A stretch of DNA of 64,000 nt from the NCBI GenBank assembly GCA_026981975.1, contig JALSHV010000013.1, forward strand, positions 1 to 64,000. Reading direction: 5' to 3'. Source of the DNA: Aquificaceae bacterium. Lineage in GTDB: Bacteria > Aquificota > Aquificia > Aquificales > Aquificaceae. The notes beneath the pieces were generated by a model that did not search any database, was not told the origin of the DNA, and worked only from the letters and a program-made list of their open reading frames with translations. A program made the translations under genes and the position numbers. Every line of letters begins with the position of its first letter. Positions within the stretch are counted from its first letter, which is position 1. Shown piece after piece: positions 46,182-54,589 of the stretch.

Positions 46182-46940
46182 CTAAACTATACTCCTTAAG
46201 ATCCCTCCGAAAGTTTCAAAGAAAAAGCGTATTTTTTCTTCTGAAGGAGGAAAAATCAAAACTAATCTTCCCTGTCTGTCTTTACCTATTCTTATCTCTG
46301 CGTCAATTTGGGAGGGATTTCTTTTAAAATCGTAAAGTGCCACTACACTTTCAAAAGAGTTTATTCTTTCTTTAATTTCAAAGGGTTCGCCTACTATGAT
46401 CAGTATTGAAGCATCTTTTGAAAACTTAGCCCCTAAGTTTTCCATATAGGAATGTATAAGATTCCCAAGTTTTTCAAAGGGAGATAAAACGTTAAAAGTA
46501 ACTCCTTTCAAATCCTTATACCAGTCGGATTTTCCTCCTTTTTTGTCTATGAGCTTTATTTCTTCTATTACCATAGTATCGTCCAGAGCTTTACACATGT
46601 CATACACATTAAGCAAAGCTAAGCTTACTGCTGTAAGGGCTTCCATTTCATAACCTGTTTTAGCGATTCCTCCTACTTGTGAGAAAACTTCAACTCTGTC
46701 CTCTCCTACGTGAACTTCTAAACTTATGAAATCCACGTTTACAGGGTGGCAGAAGGGGAGTAGCTCGCTTGTTTTTTTCGCAGAAATAATACCAGCAAGC
46801 TCTGTAGCGGATTTTAGATCTCCCTTAGGAAGTTTTTTTTCTTTTATAAGAGATACAGTTTCCTTTTTAAGTAAGATTCTTCCGTAAGCTCTGGCTTCTC
46901 TTAGAGATTCTATCTTTTTACTGATATCTACCGGTCTCAT
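46182..46940 (-). CDS. moaC: MoaC with C-terminal extension
   Basis: The first 145 residues are MoaC, which converts the GTP-derived intermediate to cyclic pyranopterin monophosphate. Active-site segments are present: LPFCHPV (62-68), GYEMEALTAVSLAL (97-110), YDMCKALDDTM (113-123) and KKGGKSDW. An extra 107 residues follow (total 252; usual about 160). The extension has alternating strands and helices (SILIIVGEPFEI, GRLVLIFPP) but no motif I recognise; it is too short and lacks signatures for a MoaB/MogA fusion. Confidence 0.88.
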   Translation of the reverse strand: MRPVDISKKIESLREARAYGRILLKKETVSLIKEKKLPKGDLKSATELAGIISAKKTSELLPFCHPVNVDFISLEVHVGEDRVEVFSQVGGIAKTGYEMEALTAVSLALLNVYDMCKALDDTMVIEEIKLIDKKGGKSDWYKDLKGVTFNVLSPFEKLGNLIHSYMENLGAKFSKDASILIIVGEPFEIKERINSFESVVALYDFKRNPSQIDAEIRIGKDRQGRLVLIFPPSEEKIRFFFETFGGILRSIV

Positions 46941-47620
46941 TCTTCTCCTCCGGAGAATTTATCTGCAAGTTTGTTAATTATTGAAAGAATTTCCTTCAAA
47001 ACAGTTTCTAAACTTTTATCGGTTGTATCTATTATCACAGCTTCCTCGGCAGTTTTGAAGGGATATTTTTCTCTTTCTGCATCTCTTTTGTCTCTTTCTT
47101 TTATACGCAGGAGAACTTCTTCATAGGATAAGTTCTTTCCGAGTTTTTTGAGCTGTTTCCACCTCCTTTTAGCCCTTTCCTCTTGACTTGCGGTTATAAA
47201 GAGTTTTAAATCCGCATCGGGAATTATGTGAGTTCCTGCGTCTCTACCTTCTACGATAATTTGTCCTTTACCGATAATTTCTCTGAATCGCTTGTTTATA
47301 TGTTCTCTAAACTCAGGAACTGTTCCTACAAGAGAAGCTACTTCCCCTACTTCTTCTCCTCTAAGTTCGGTGTTCAGCGGATTCCCCGCTACGTATATGT
47401 GAGTTTCACCCAAGGCAGGTTCTACTCTTATGGTTGCCATAAGGGGTTTTAATAGTTCCCAACGTAATTGAGGAACATTACCGTATCTTTTTAAAACCAA
47501 ATAAGCAATTGCTCTGTAAGCTAAACCTGTTTCAAGGTAAGGAATCCAAAGCTTCTTAGAAAGCTCCTTGGCTACCGTGCTTTTACCACTACCTGCTGGT
47601 CCATCTATGGCTATTCTCAT
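46937..47620 (-). CDS. cmk: cytidylate kinase
   Basis: A 227-residue (d)CMP kinase with the P-loop GPAGSGKST (near 7-15), VEGRDAGTHIIPDADLKLFITA (near 125-146) and the Arg-rich lid. It phosphorylates CMP and dCMP for nucleotide supply. It overlaps moaC by 4 bp. TAAAAT lies nine bases before the ATG, so an additional short-leader transcript is possible. Confidence 0.94.
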   Translation of the reverse strand: MRIAIDGPAGSGKSTVAKELSKKLWIPYLETGLAYRAIAYLVLKRYGNVPQLRWELLKPLMATIRVEPALGETHIYVAGNPLNTELRGEEVGEVASLVGTVPEFREHINKRFREIIGKGQIIVEGRDAGTHIIPDADLKLFITASQEERAKRRWKQLKKLGKNLSYEEVLLRIKERDKRDAEREKYPFKTAEEAVIIDTTDKSLETVLKEILSIINKLADKFSGGEE

Positions 47621-47632
47621 AGATAGAGAATT

Positions 47633-48727
47633 TTAAAGGGTAACTCCTCCGGAGGATATACCTTTTAGCTTGAGTTCAAGATCTGCAGGTTTTGAAGCAT
47701 ACAGTAAGGCTGTGTGATAGTCTATCAAGCCCTTTCTGTAAAGCTCTTCAAGGTGCTGATCAAAGGTTTGAGTTCCATAAGCGGCTTTCCCTTTTGCTAT
47801 AAGTTCGGGAATTTCATCAATCCTGTCTGGATCAAGAAGAGCTTCTTTAACAGCACCTGTGTTTAGCATTATTTCTACAGCCGGTATAGCGCCTTTTTTA
47901 TCAGCTCTGGGTAGAAGTCTTTGGGAAAACACAGCTACAAGAGTGCTAGCGAGCATCTGTCTGATTTGTTCCCTTACTTCCAGTTTGAACATTCCTATAA
48001 GTCTGTTTACCGTTTCCTTAGAATCTAAGGTGTGTAAAGTGGAAAGAACAAGATGTCCGGTTTCCGCCGCTTGCAGGGCTATCTCTGCTGTTTCTGTATC
48101 TCTAATTTCTCCTACCATAATAACATCTGGATCTTCTCTTAAAGCAGCTCTTAATCCCCTTGCAAAACTCTGCGTATCTAGTCCCACTTCTCTCTGAACT
48201 ATAAAGCAGTTCTTATCTCTGAGTAAATACTCTATAGGATCTTCTATGGTAACTATTACTTTTCTGAAAGCTTTGTTTATTTCTTCTATAAGAGAAGCCA
48301 AGGTGGTGGATTTACCTGATCCCGTGGGACCCGTAACGAGAACAAGCCCTTTGCTGTGGGAAAGAACAGTCTTTAGAATTACCTGTGGTAAGTTAAGGGT
48401 ATTAAAAGGAGGAATATCAAAAGGAATAACTCTAAAAGCCATTCCCGGTGTTCCTCTTTGTCTGTAGACGTTTACCCTAAACCGTGATACTTTGGGAAGG
48501 GAATAGGAAAGATCTATCTCTCCCCACTCTTCAAACTCTTTTCTCTTCTTTTGACTCTTACCTACTACTTCATCAAAGAACAATTGGAAGTGGTTACTGT
48601 CTATTATCGGAAACTCTTCATCAACCACCAATCTTTTGTGAATTCTGTAAACTGGCCGTGAACCAACCTTCAAATGAATATCCGAAGCTTCTTTTTCAAT
48701 TGCCTTCTTTAGAATCAACTGCAGCAA
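47633..48727 (-). CDS. pilT: type IV pilus retraction ATPase PilT
   Basis: A 364-residue PilT with Walker [10 protein letters not shown] (133-141), the Asp box, Walker [21 protein letters not shown] and the His box LSTLHT. It powers pilus retraction for twitching and DNA uptake. The start is uncertain: the frame begins with TTG codons at 48727 and 48718, inside the last codons of recA (overlap 23-32 bp), and no ATG lies before the conserved [12 protein letters not shown]. ComM at 4280 is consistent with pilus-based competence. Confidence 0.9.
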   Translation of the reverse strand: MLQLILKKAIEKEASDIHLKVGSRPVYRIHKRLVVDEEFPIIDSNHFQLFFDEVVGKSQKKRKEFEEWGEIDLSYSLPKVSRFRVNVYRQRGTPGMAFRVIPFDIPPFNTLNLPQVILKTVLSHSKGLVLVTGPTGSGKSTTLASLIEEINKAFRKVIVTIEDPIEYLLRDKNCFIVQREVGLDTQSFARGLRAALREDPDVIMVGEIRDTETAEIALQAAETGHLVLSTLHTLDSKETVNRLIGMFKLEVREQIRQMLASTLVAVFSQRLLPRADKKGAIPAVEIMLNTGAVKEALLDPDRIDEIPELIAKGKAAYGTQTFDQHLEELYRKGLIDYHTALLYASKPADLELKLKGISSGGVTL

Positions 48728-49721
48728 GACCCGCTACCTCCCTGATTTTTCTTTCTATATCAAGAGCTAAATCAGGATTTTCCTTAAGGAATCTCTTTGC
48801 CTGTTCTTTCCCTTGCCCTATTCTTTGCTCACCGTAACTATACCAAGATCCGCTTCTTGTTATAACTCCCTTAGCTACCGCTACGTCTATTAAATCGCAC
48901 AACTTACAGATACCTTCTCCGTAAATCATATCAAATTCAGCTTCTTGGAAAGGGGGAGCAAGTTTGTTCTTTACCACTTTAACTTTTACCCTGTAACCTA
49001 TTTTTTCATTACCTTCCTTTATATCTCCTTGCCTTCTTACTTCAAGCCTCATGTCCGAAAAGAATTTTAAAGCACGCCCGCCGGGTGTAGTTTCCGGATT
49101 GCCGTAAGTTATTCCTATCTTTTCTCTAATCTGGTTTATGAAAATCAAGGCGGTATTGCTTTTGTGAACTATACCTTTCAGTTTTCTAAGAGCTTGGGAC
49201 ATCAACCTTGCTTGCTTACCCACCTGTGCTTCTCCCATATCCCCTTCAAGTTCGTCTTTCGGAACTAATGCTGCTACTGAATCTATAACTATTACATCAA
49301 CAGCTCCACTGTTTATAAGGTTTTCCGCAATCTCCAGAGCTTGTTCCCCGTAATCAGGTTGAGAAACGTAAAGATTTTCAACGTCAACACCGAGATTCCG
49401 GGCGTATTTAGGATCTAAAGCATGCTCTGCATCTATGAAAACCGCTACACCGCCTTCTTTTTGAGCTTGAGCTATCACATGCAGAGCTAAGGTTGTCTTA
49501 CCCGAGGATTCTACACCGAAAATCTCTACAATTCTCCCTCGTGGTATACCTCCTATTCCCGTAGCTATATCAAGAGCTAAGGAGCCGGTGGAAATAACGT
49601 CCACTTTTATGCTTTCAGCAGCTCTTAAGGGCATTATGGCTCCCTTTCCGAACTTCTTTTCTATGTTTGCAATAGAAACTTCAAGAGCTTTTTTCTTTTC
49701 GCTGAGAACTTCCTGTGCCAT
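48696..49721 (-). CDS. recA: recombinase RecA
   Basis: A 341-residue RecA with Walker [10 protein letters not shown] (near 68-76), Walker [11 protein letters not shown], and the L2-region [26 protein letters not shown]. It forms filaments on single-stranded DNA for repair and recombination. It is 3 bp downstream of gatC and overlaps pilT. The C-terminal tail is short. No LexA-type box was recognised upstream. Confidence 0.97.
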   Translation of the reverse strand: MAQEVLSEKKKALEVSIANIEKKFGKGAIMPLRAAESIKVDVISTGSLALDIATGIGGIPRGRIVEIFGVESSGKTTLALHVIAQAQKEGGVAVFIDAEHALDPKYARNLGVDVENLYVSQPDYGEQALEIAENLINSGAVDVIVIDSVAALVPKDELEGDMGEAQVGKQARLMSQALRKLKGIVHKSNTALIFINQIREKIGITYGNPETTPGGRALKFFSDMRLEVRRQGDIKEGNEKIGYRVKVKVVKNKLAPPFQEAEFDMIYGEGICKLCDLIDVAVAKGVITRSGSWYSYGEQRIGQGKEQAKRFLKENPDLALDIERKIREVAGLAAVDSKEGN

Positions 49722-49724
49722 AAA

Positions 49725-50009
49725 TCAAACCTCCACAATTCGCGGAACTACAATAAATCCCCCTTCCCTTTGAGGAGCGTTTTTCAGAGCTTCTTCCCTA
49801 TCCAATGAACCTTTCTCTTTATCATCTCTCATAGGAGTTGTTTCAGATTCCTGAATATAAGGTTCTACATCTGAGGTGTCAAGCTCATTGAGCTGTTCTA
49901 CAAAGTGTAGAATATCACTTAACTGCTTACGGAAAGTATTTACCTCTTCTTCTGTTAAACTGAGGCGTGATAACTTTGCTACTCTGCTCACCCATTCTCT
50001 ATCAACCAT
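49725..50009 (-). CDS. gatC: amidotransferase subunit C
   Basis: A 94-residue GatC starting MVDREWVSRVAKLSRLSLTEEEV, with the family end (TTPMRDDKEKGSLDREEALKNAP). It stabilises the GatAB amidotransferase. It is not beside gatB (41187-42614), showing the scattered organisation common in Aquificaceae. It diverges from lpxB across 39 bp. Confidence 0.93.
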   Translation of the reverse strand: MVDREWVSRVAKLSRLSLTEEEVNTFRKQLSDILHFVEQLNELDTSDVEPYIQESETTPMRDDKEKGSLDREEALKNAPQREGGFIVVPRIVEV

Positions 50010-50048
50010 AAAAAATAATTTAAAATAGGATTAGGATAAAATCCATAT
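50010..50048. promoter_or_regulatory. 39-bp divergent gatC/lpxB spacer
   Basis: This AT-rich spacer has TAAAAT seven bases before the lpxB ATG on the plus strand and TTTAAATTAT about six bases before the gatC ATG on the minus strand. Neither gene has a ribosome-binding site. It fits the compact, possibly leaderless, divergent promoters seen at three other places in the window. Confidence 0.4.
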
Positions 50049-51170
50049 ATGCGTAAAAGAGTATTCATATCAGTTGGTGATATATCGGCAGCTAACTACG
50101 TTTACAACATTTTTAAGGAAGGATTTGAAGACTACGAGTTTTTCGGCATTACAGATGATAGATTGGAATCCATAGGTATAAAAAGTATAGCTCGTATATC
50201 GGATATATCAGTAGTCGGCTTAGCTGAAGTTTTACCAAAAGCAAGAAAAATTTGGAGAACTTATATAAGAACTACAAGGGTTTTGAGCAGATGCCATGTT
50301 CTCATAGCATGTGATGCACCCGGCTTTAACTTAAGGCTTATAAAAACAGCCCGCAGATTGGGTGTTAGAAAAGTGATTTACTTTATATCACCTCAAATAT
50401 GGGCGTGGAAGCCAAAAAGAGCTAAGACTATAGCGCAATATGTTAACGATATGATCGTAATCCTTCCCTTTGAAAGGGATTTATACAGTAAGTTTGAAGG
50501 AAGGAGTTTTCGCGTTCACTACGTCGGACATCCTCTTGTAGATCTTGTTAATACTCCTCTGTCCGAAGAAGAAATAAGGCAAAGACTATCACTTAAGGGA
50601 ATTGTTTTAAACATGATGCCCGGCAGTAGGTGGAATGAGGTAAGAAAACACGTTCCTCTTTTAAAGGAAACACTGAAAGAAATTCTTAGAAGAGAAGAAG
50701 TAGAAGCTTTGATACCCACTTTTAAGGAGTTCGTGGAATTTATCCGAGCGGAAATAAAAACTCTACCTGTAAAAGTAATCACTTCAGAAGACATTCCAAC
50801 TCCTGCTTATAGCTCTATGAAAGTAGCTGACTTTTCACTAATAGCGTCGGGGACTTCCTCCTTAGAAGCGGGAATTGTAGGTAGCCCTCATTTGGTTTTC
50901 TATAAAGTTAACCCTATTACTTATGCCTTAGGTAAATTTATAGTAAAAGTATCAAGTATAAGTTTAGTAAATATTATCTCAGGAGAAAAGATTGTTGTAG
51001 AAAAAATAAATCCTTCCGCAAAAGAACTCGCTTCTTTAACCTTAAATTTTTTAAAAAATAAAGAAGTTACTGAAGTTCAAAGAAAAAACCTTCTAAAATT
51101 GCGTAAAATGTTGGGAGAAAGAGGAGTAATTGAACGCTTGAGATCCCTTTTTACAGAACTATTATCTTAA
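50049..51170 (+). CDS. lpxB: lipid-A-disaccharide synthase
   Basis: A 373-residue GT19 glycosyltransferase that joins UDP-diacylglucosamine and lipid X in lipid A synthesis. VIYFISPQIWAWKPKRAKTI (near 114-133), MPGSRWNEVRKH and SLIASGTSSLEAGIVGSPHLVFYK are diagnostic. The N-terminal GEASGD-like motif is divergent here (SVGDISAANY). lpxD is at 61572, so both support an LPS outer membrane. Confidence 0.92.
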   Translation: MRKRVFISVGDISAANYVYNIFKEGFEDYEFFGITDDRLESIGIKSIARISDISVVGLAEVLPKARKIWRTYIRTTRVLSRCHVLIACDAPGFNLRLIKTARRLGVRKVIYFISPQIWAWKPKRAKTIAQYVNDMIVILPFERDLYSKFEGRSFRVHYVGHPLVDLVNTPLSEEEIRQRLSLKGIVLNMMPGSRWNEVRKHVPLLKETLKEILRREEVEALIPTFKEFVEFIRAEIKTLPVKVITSEDIPTPAYSSMKVADFSLIASGTSSLEAGIVGSPHLVFYKVNPITYALGKFIVKVSSISLVNIISGEKIVVEKINPSAKELASLTLNFLKNKEVTEVQRKNLLKLRKMLGERGVIERLRSLFTELLS

Positions 51171-51174
51171 AACT

Positions 51175-51834
51175 ATGGCGGATCTTGAAGTAATAGTTTT
51201 AATAGCTACTTCCCGTATATTGGAATTCATAGGAATTGTAGTAACCATTTTTTTGATGTTTAGGGGATACAAGGCAAGGTATATTCTTATAGTAGGTGGT
51301 ATTGTTTTATTCAGTATTTTGATAAGTCTTACGGGATTGTTTTACCGAGAATACATTCACTTCATAGCCTTAGCGGACGTTATTATAACTTCTATAGTTC
51401 TCGGAGGAGTTATACTCTACGTTTCCAAAAATCCAGAGAAGGCAAGGGATTTCACTCCTCCGGACAGCGTGAGATGTCCTGTTTGCAAAGTGCTTATAGT
51501 AAAAGAGGAGGAAATCTGCACCATGAGGATAGGACATCATACTTACTACTTTGACAGTTTTGATCACATGGTAAAGATGATGAAGGAAATAGACTTTTTT
51601 ATTGAGAGAAACAGCATTCCAAAGGGGAAAGTAAGGGACGTCTTTGTAAAAACAAAAGATACGGGCAGATGGATAAGAATAGAGAAAGTGAAAGTTCTTG
51701 AAAAGGAAGGTGTTTACTACGCTTATGAAAAGCTACCCGAAGGTGAAGAACACAAAGATTTAAAGGAACTTTTCAACAGATTTAAGAACAAGCTCAGGGG
51801 TAACGGATCGCAAACACTCAAGGGTTCCTCTTAA
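51175..51834 (+). CDS. membrane protein with NosL-like domain
   Basis: A 219-residue protein with three transmembrane helices (about 1-105) fused to a cytoplasmic domain resembling NosL: CPVCKVLIVKEEEICTMRIG, then FDSFDHMVKMMK and a DTGRWIRIEKV strand. NosL-type domains bind copper and help nitrous oxide reductase; here the Cys-Met-His residues could bind metal, but no nos gene is present. It may assist metal delivery to an oxidase. It overlaps the convergent glycosyltransferase gene by 75 bp. Confidence 0.65.
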   Translation: MADLEVIVLIATSRILEFIGIVVTIFLMFRGYKARYILIVGGIVLFSILISLTGLFYREYIHFIALADVIITSIVLGGVILYVSKNPEKARDFTPPDSVRCPVCKVLIVKEEEICTMRIGHHTYYFDSFDHMVKMMKEIDFFIERNSIPKGKVRDVFVKTKDTGRWIRIEKVKVLEKEGVYYAYEKLPEGEEHKDLKELFNRFKNKLRGNGSQTLKGSS

Positions 51835-52707
51835 GCATTTCTTTGGATTTGGAGAACACGGAGAGCAATCAGCGGGATTTCTCACAAACTCCCCGATAAG
51901 GGGATAAAAACCGTATTCCGGTGAAGTAGCTGTATAAACAGTTATAGCCGGCACTCCTAAGGCGTTTGCTATATGCACCGGTGAGGAATCGTTAGAGATT
52001 ACAAGACGAGCTCCTTTGATAATTCCCATCAGCTCTCTTAGACTGGTTTTTCCTACAAGGTTTTTAAAGTTTCCTTTGAGCTTTTCTGCCTTGAATTTAT
52101 CTGAAGGTAGTCCTGTAATCACAATCTCATAACTTTTCCCTATTGCCTTTATCAATTGATTCCAACCTTCTATATACCACTCTTTAAGGGGAAAATTTGA
52201 AAAGGGATTAACAACAACGTAAGTTCCACTGCGCAAATTGAACTTCCTTAGAACTCTTTCTGTTTCTTCTTCTTCTAAAAAAAGAAGAGGATCTTTTAAA
52301 TACTTTTCTACATTAAGGGGGCTGAGAAGTTGCAGATTTCTTTCCACTTCGTGAAGTTCCCATTTGTGAGGAATCTTATCAGTAAAAACAACGGATAGTT
52401 CCGATCTGTCAAAACCTATACGCCTTTCTATTCCTGAAAAGCCTATTATCAGAGCTGTTCGTAGGGATCTGTGGGGAACTATAGCAATATTACAGATTTT
52501 GATTTTATTTACAATAGAAAAGCTTTCAATCAGTCCCTTTGAGAAGGGAAGTAATGTTATTTTGTAACCTTTTAGTAAATCTTTTATAAAGGGTCTTCCT
52601 ACAAACAGAATTGAAGCGTTGGGGAAGTTTTCCTTTACGGTTCTTATTAAGGGTGTTGATAAAACTACATCTCCTAAGAACGCGGTTTGCCAGATTAAGA
52701 ACTTCAC
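51760..52707 (-). CDS. glycosyltransferase family 9 (heptosyltransferase-like)
   Basis: A 315-residue GT9 protein of the ADP-heptose:LPS heptosyltransferase type. FLGDVVLSTPLIRTVKENFPNA at the N-terminus (Asp13-type catalytic position), VVNPFSNFPLKEWY in the middle and the donor-binding NDSSPVHIANALGVPAITVY near 245-264 are diagnostic. It probably adds a core sugar to lipid A; whether heptose is used is unknown. It overlaps the upstream small gene by 4 bp. Confidence 0.85.
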   Translation of the reverse strand: MKFLIWQTAFLGDVVLSTPLIRTVKENFPNASILFVGRPFIKDLLKGYKITLLPFSKGLIESFSIVNKIKICNIAIVPHRSLRTALIIGFSGIERRIGFDRSELSVVFTDKIPHKWELHEVERNLQLLSPLNVEKYLKDPLLFLEEEETERVLRKFNLRSGTYVVVNPFSNFPLKEWYIEGWNQLIKAIGKSYEIVITGLPSDKFKAEKLKGNFKNLVGKTSLRELMGIIKGARLVISNDSSPVHIANALGVPAITVYTATSPEYGFYPLIGEFVRNPADCSPCSPNPKKCLRGTLECLRSVTPELVLKSVEKFL

Positions 52708-53138
52708 TTTTTATCAATAGTATAAGGTGAGATATCCGCTATATACCAATTATTTCCCTCCTTTATAAGGATAAAATTAAACAGCTTTTCCAATTCGTTT
52801 TTATCTTCTATTTTCACTCTAACCTTAAGAGTGTTCTCATTTATAGATTGTATGTTTTCCACGTGTGCATCTTCTATATTAGTTCCCATTGAACTCAGAA
52901 GGCAGGCGAGAATTTCTGAAGGTTTCATTTCTGTAAGTTCAAAGGGAAGTTTTACATCTTTAATCAGATTATCTCTAAAAGAAGGGTGTAAATACTTTAA
53001 AGCGGACATGCCTTTTTTCTTTTTTATATACTTTATAAAGTGTTCTACACTCTCAGAAGCATTATCGTAAGGTTCAGTGCAAGCCTTTATTCCCAGAAAA
53101 AGGACAATACTTAAGGAAATTAATACCGCACGCTTCAT
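52704..53138 (-). CDS. small exported protein, possible lipoprotein
   Basis: A 144-residue protein with an N-terminal hydrophobic segment and Cys20 (MKRAVLISLSIVLFLGIKAC), a marginal lipobox, followed by a domain of about 115 residues shaped like NTF2-fold DUF4878-type lipoproteins (SALKYLHPSFRDNLIKD, EGNNWYIADISPY). I start at ATG 53138; earlier codons run into pntAA. It overlaps the glycosyltransferase gene by 4 bp. Function unknown. Confidence 0.65.
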   Translation of the reverse strand: MKRAVLISLSIVLFLGIKACTEPYDNASESVEHFIKYIKKKKGMSALKYLHPSFRDNLIKDVKLPFELTEMKPSEILACLLSSMGTNIEDAHVENIQSINENTLKVRVKIEDKNELEKLFNFILIKEGNNWYIADISPYTIDKK

Positions 53139-53154
53139 GTTAAAATTATACACC
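53139..53154. promoter_or_regulatory. 16-bp divergent spacer with bidirectional -10-like sequence
   Basis: Sixteen bases separate the start codons of the exported protein and pntAA. The spacer has GTTAAAATTATA, also present at 40507-40525. On the minus strand TATAAT is six bases from the ATG; on the plus strand TAAAAT is eight bases from the pntAA ATG. There is no ribosome-binding site on either side, suggesting leaderless mRNAs. Confidence 0.45.
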
Positions 53155-54306
53155 ATGTTTATCGGTGTTCCCAAAGAGACGTATCCCAACGAGAAGAGAG
53201 TAGCTTTAGTTCCCCCTGATGTTAAAAAACTTAAAGAAAAAGGTATAGAGGTAATAGTGGAGTCAAAAGCTGGAGAAAAAGCGGGTTTTCCCGATTCTGA
53301 ATATGAAACAGCTGGAGCACAAATAGGTAAAAGAGAAGAAGTTTTTGAAAAATCTCAGATTCTTTTAAAAGTGAAGGGTTTGGTTGCAGATAAAGAGAAT
53401 TTTTTGAAGGAAGTGGATAATTATAAAGATAAAACGGTTATAGGATTCTTAGAACCTTACGGCTTAAAGGATATAGAAAAAGATCTTAAAAAGCTCAATC
53501 TTACCGCCTTTTCCATGGAGCTTATTCCCAGAATAACAAAAGCTCAAAGTATGGACGCTCTTTCTTCAATGGCAACGGTAACGGGTTATAAGGCTGTTTT
53601 GATAGGAGCTAATCTCTTACCCAAGATGTTCCCTATGCTTATGACAGCAGCTGGCACTGTGCTACCCGCAAAGGTATTCGTAATAGGTGCGGGGGTTGCA
53701 GGACTTCAAGCAATAGCAACTGCTAGACGATTAGGGGCGGTAGTTTCAGCATACGATATCAGACCTGCTGTTAAGGAACAGGTTACCAGCTTGGGAGCAA
53801 AGTTTGTGGAACTCGGACTTGAAAGTAGTGCTACAGAAGATAGGGGAGGATACGCTAAGATGATGGGTGAGGAGTTTTACCGTAAACAAAGGGAGGTTAT
53901 GGGGGAAGTTTTAAAAGACAGTGATTTAGTAATAAGCACAGCGGTAGTTCCCGGCAGAAAAGCTCCAGTTTTGATAACAGATGAAATGGTAAAAAACATG
54001 AAGAGAGGATCTGTTATTGTGGATCTTGCTGCAGAAAGAGGAGGCAATTGTGAACTGACTATTCCTGGAAAGACAATTGAAAGACACGGTGTAAAAATAG
54101 TAGGTGCTGTTAACCTTCCCTCTGAAATTCCTTATCATGCTAGTCAGATGTATTCAAGAAATCTTATAAACTTTCTCAGTCTAATAATCAAAGAGGGAAG
54201 GTTAAGTATAAACAAAGAGGACGAAGTAGTGCGTGAAACCTTGCTTCTTGAAAAGGGAGAGCTTGTAAATGAAAAGATTAAAAACTTCCTGCTGGAGGGG
54301 AATTAA
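53155..54306 (+). CDS. pntAA: NAD(P) transhydrogenase alpha subunit 1
   Basis: A 383-residue soluble NAD-binding subunit of the proton-translocating transhydrogenase, split from its membrane part. It starts at MFIGVPKETYPNEKRVAL, where homology begins; RVALVPPDV, the Rossmann motif VIGAGVAGLQAIATARRLGA (near 173-192) and the TAVVPGRKAP loop follow. It couples the proton gradient to NADPH formation with the next two genes. Confidence 0.95.
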   Translation: MFIGVPKETYPNEKRVALVPPDVKKLKEKGIEVIVESKAGEKAGFPDSEYETAGAQIGKREEVFEKSQILLKVKGLVADKENFLKEVDNYKDKTVIGFLEPYGLKDIEKDLKKLNLTAFSMELIPRITKAQSMDALSSMATVTGYKAVLIGANLLPKMFPMLMTAAGTVLPAKVFVIGAGVAGLQAIATARRLGAVVSAYDIRPAVKEQVTSLGAKFVELGLESSATEDRGGYAKMMGEEFYRKQREVMGEVLKDSDLVISTAVVPGRKAPVLITDEMVKNMKRGSVIVDLAAERGGNCELTIPGKTIERHGVKIVGAVNLPSEIPYHASQMYSRNLINFLSLIIKEGRLSINKEDEVVRETLLLEKGELVNEKIKNFLLEGN

Positions 54307-54587
54307 TGGAAGATTTTATCCTTTACTTTACCGTATTCGTCCTTTCTATGTTCGTTGGATTTGAGGTTATTACAAAAGTTCCTCCTACACTACATACACC
54401 ACTTATGTCTGGATCCAACGCTATATCTGGCATTACCATTGTCGGTGCTCTTATCTCCGCTGGTTCTCATCACAGCACATTAACGACAATCTTGGGCTTT
54501 ACAGCTCTTGTTTTTGCAACTATTAACGTAGTGGGAGGCTTCATGGTAACTCACAGAATGCTTCAAATGTTCAGGAGGAAAGACTGA
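54306..54587 (+). CDS. pntAB: NAD(P) transhydrogenase alpha subunit 2 (membrane)
   Basis: A 93-residue membrane subunit with three transmembrane helices. VGFEVITKVPPTLHTPLMSGSNAISGI is the conserved signature. Its ATG overlaps the pntAA stop by one base. It forms part of the proton channel with PntB. Confidence 0.94.
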   Translation: MEDFILYFTVFVLSMFVGFEVITKVPPTLHTPLMSGSNAISGITIVGALISAGSHHSTLTTILGFTALVFATINVVGGFMVTHRMLQMFRRKD

Positions 54588-54589
54588 GT

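Noticed and set aside
46615-46940. MoaC-MoaB fusion
   Set aside because: The extra domain is at the other end of the protein, is only about 107 residues and lacks MoaB/MogA signature residues.
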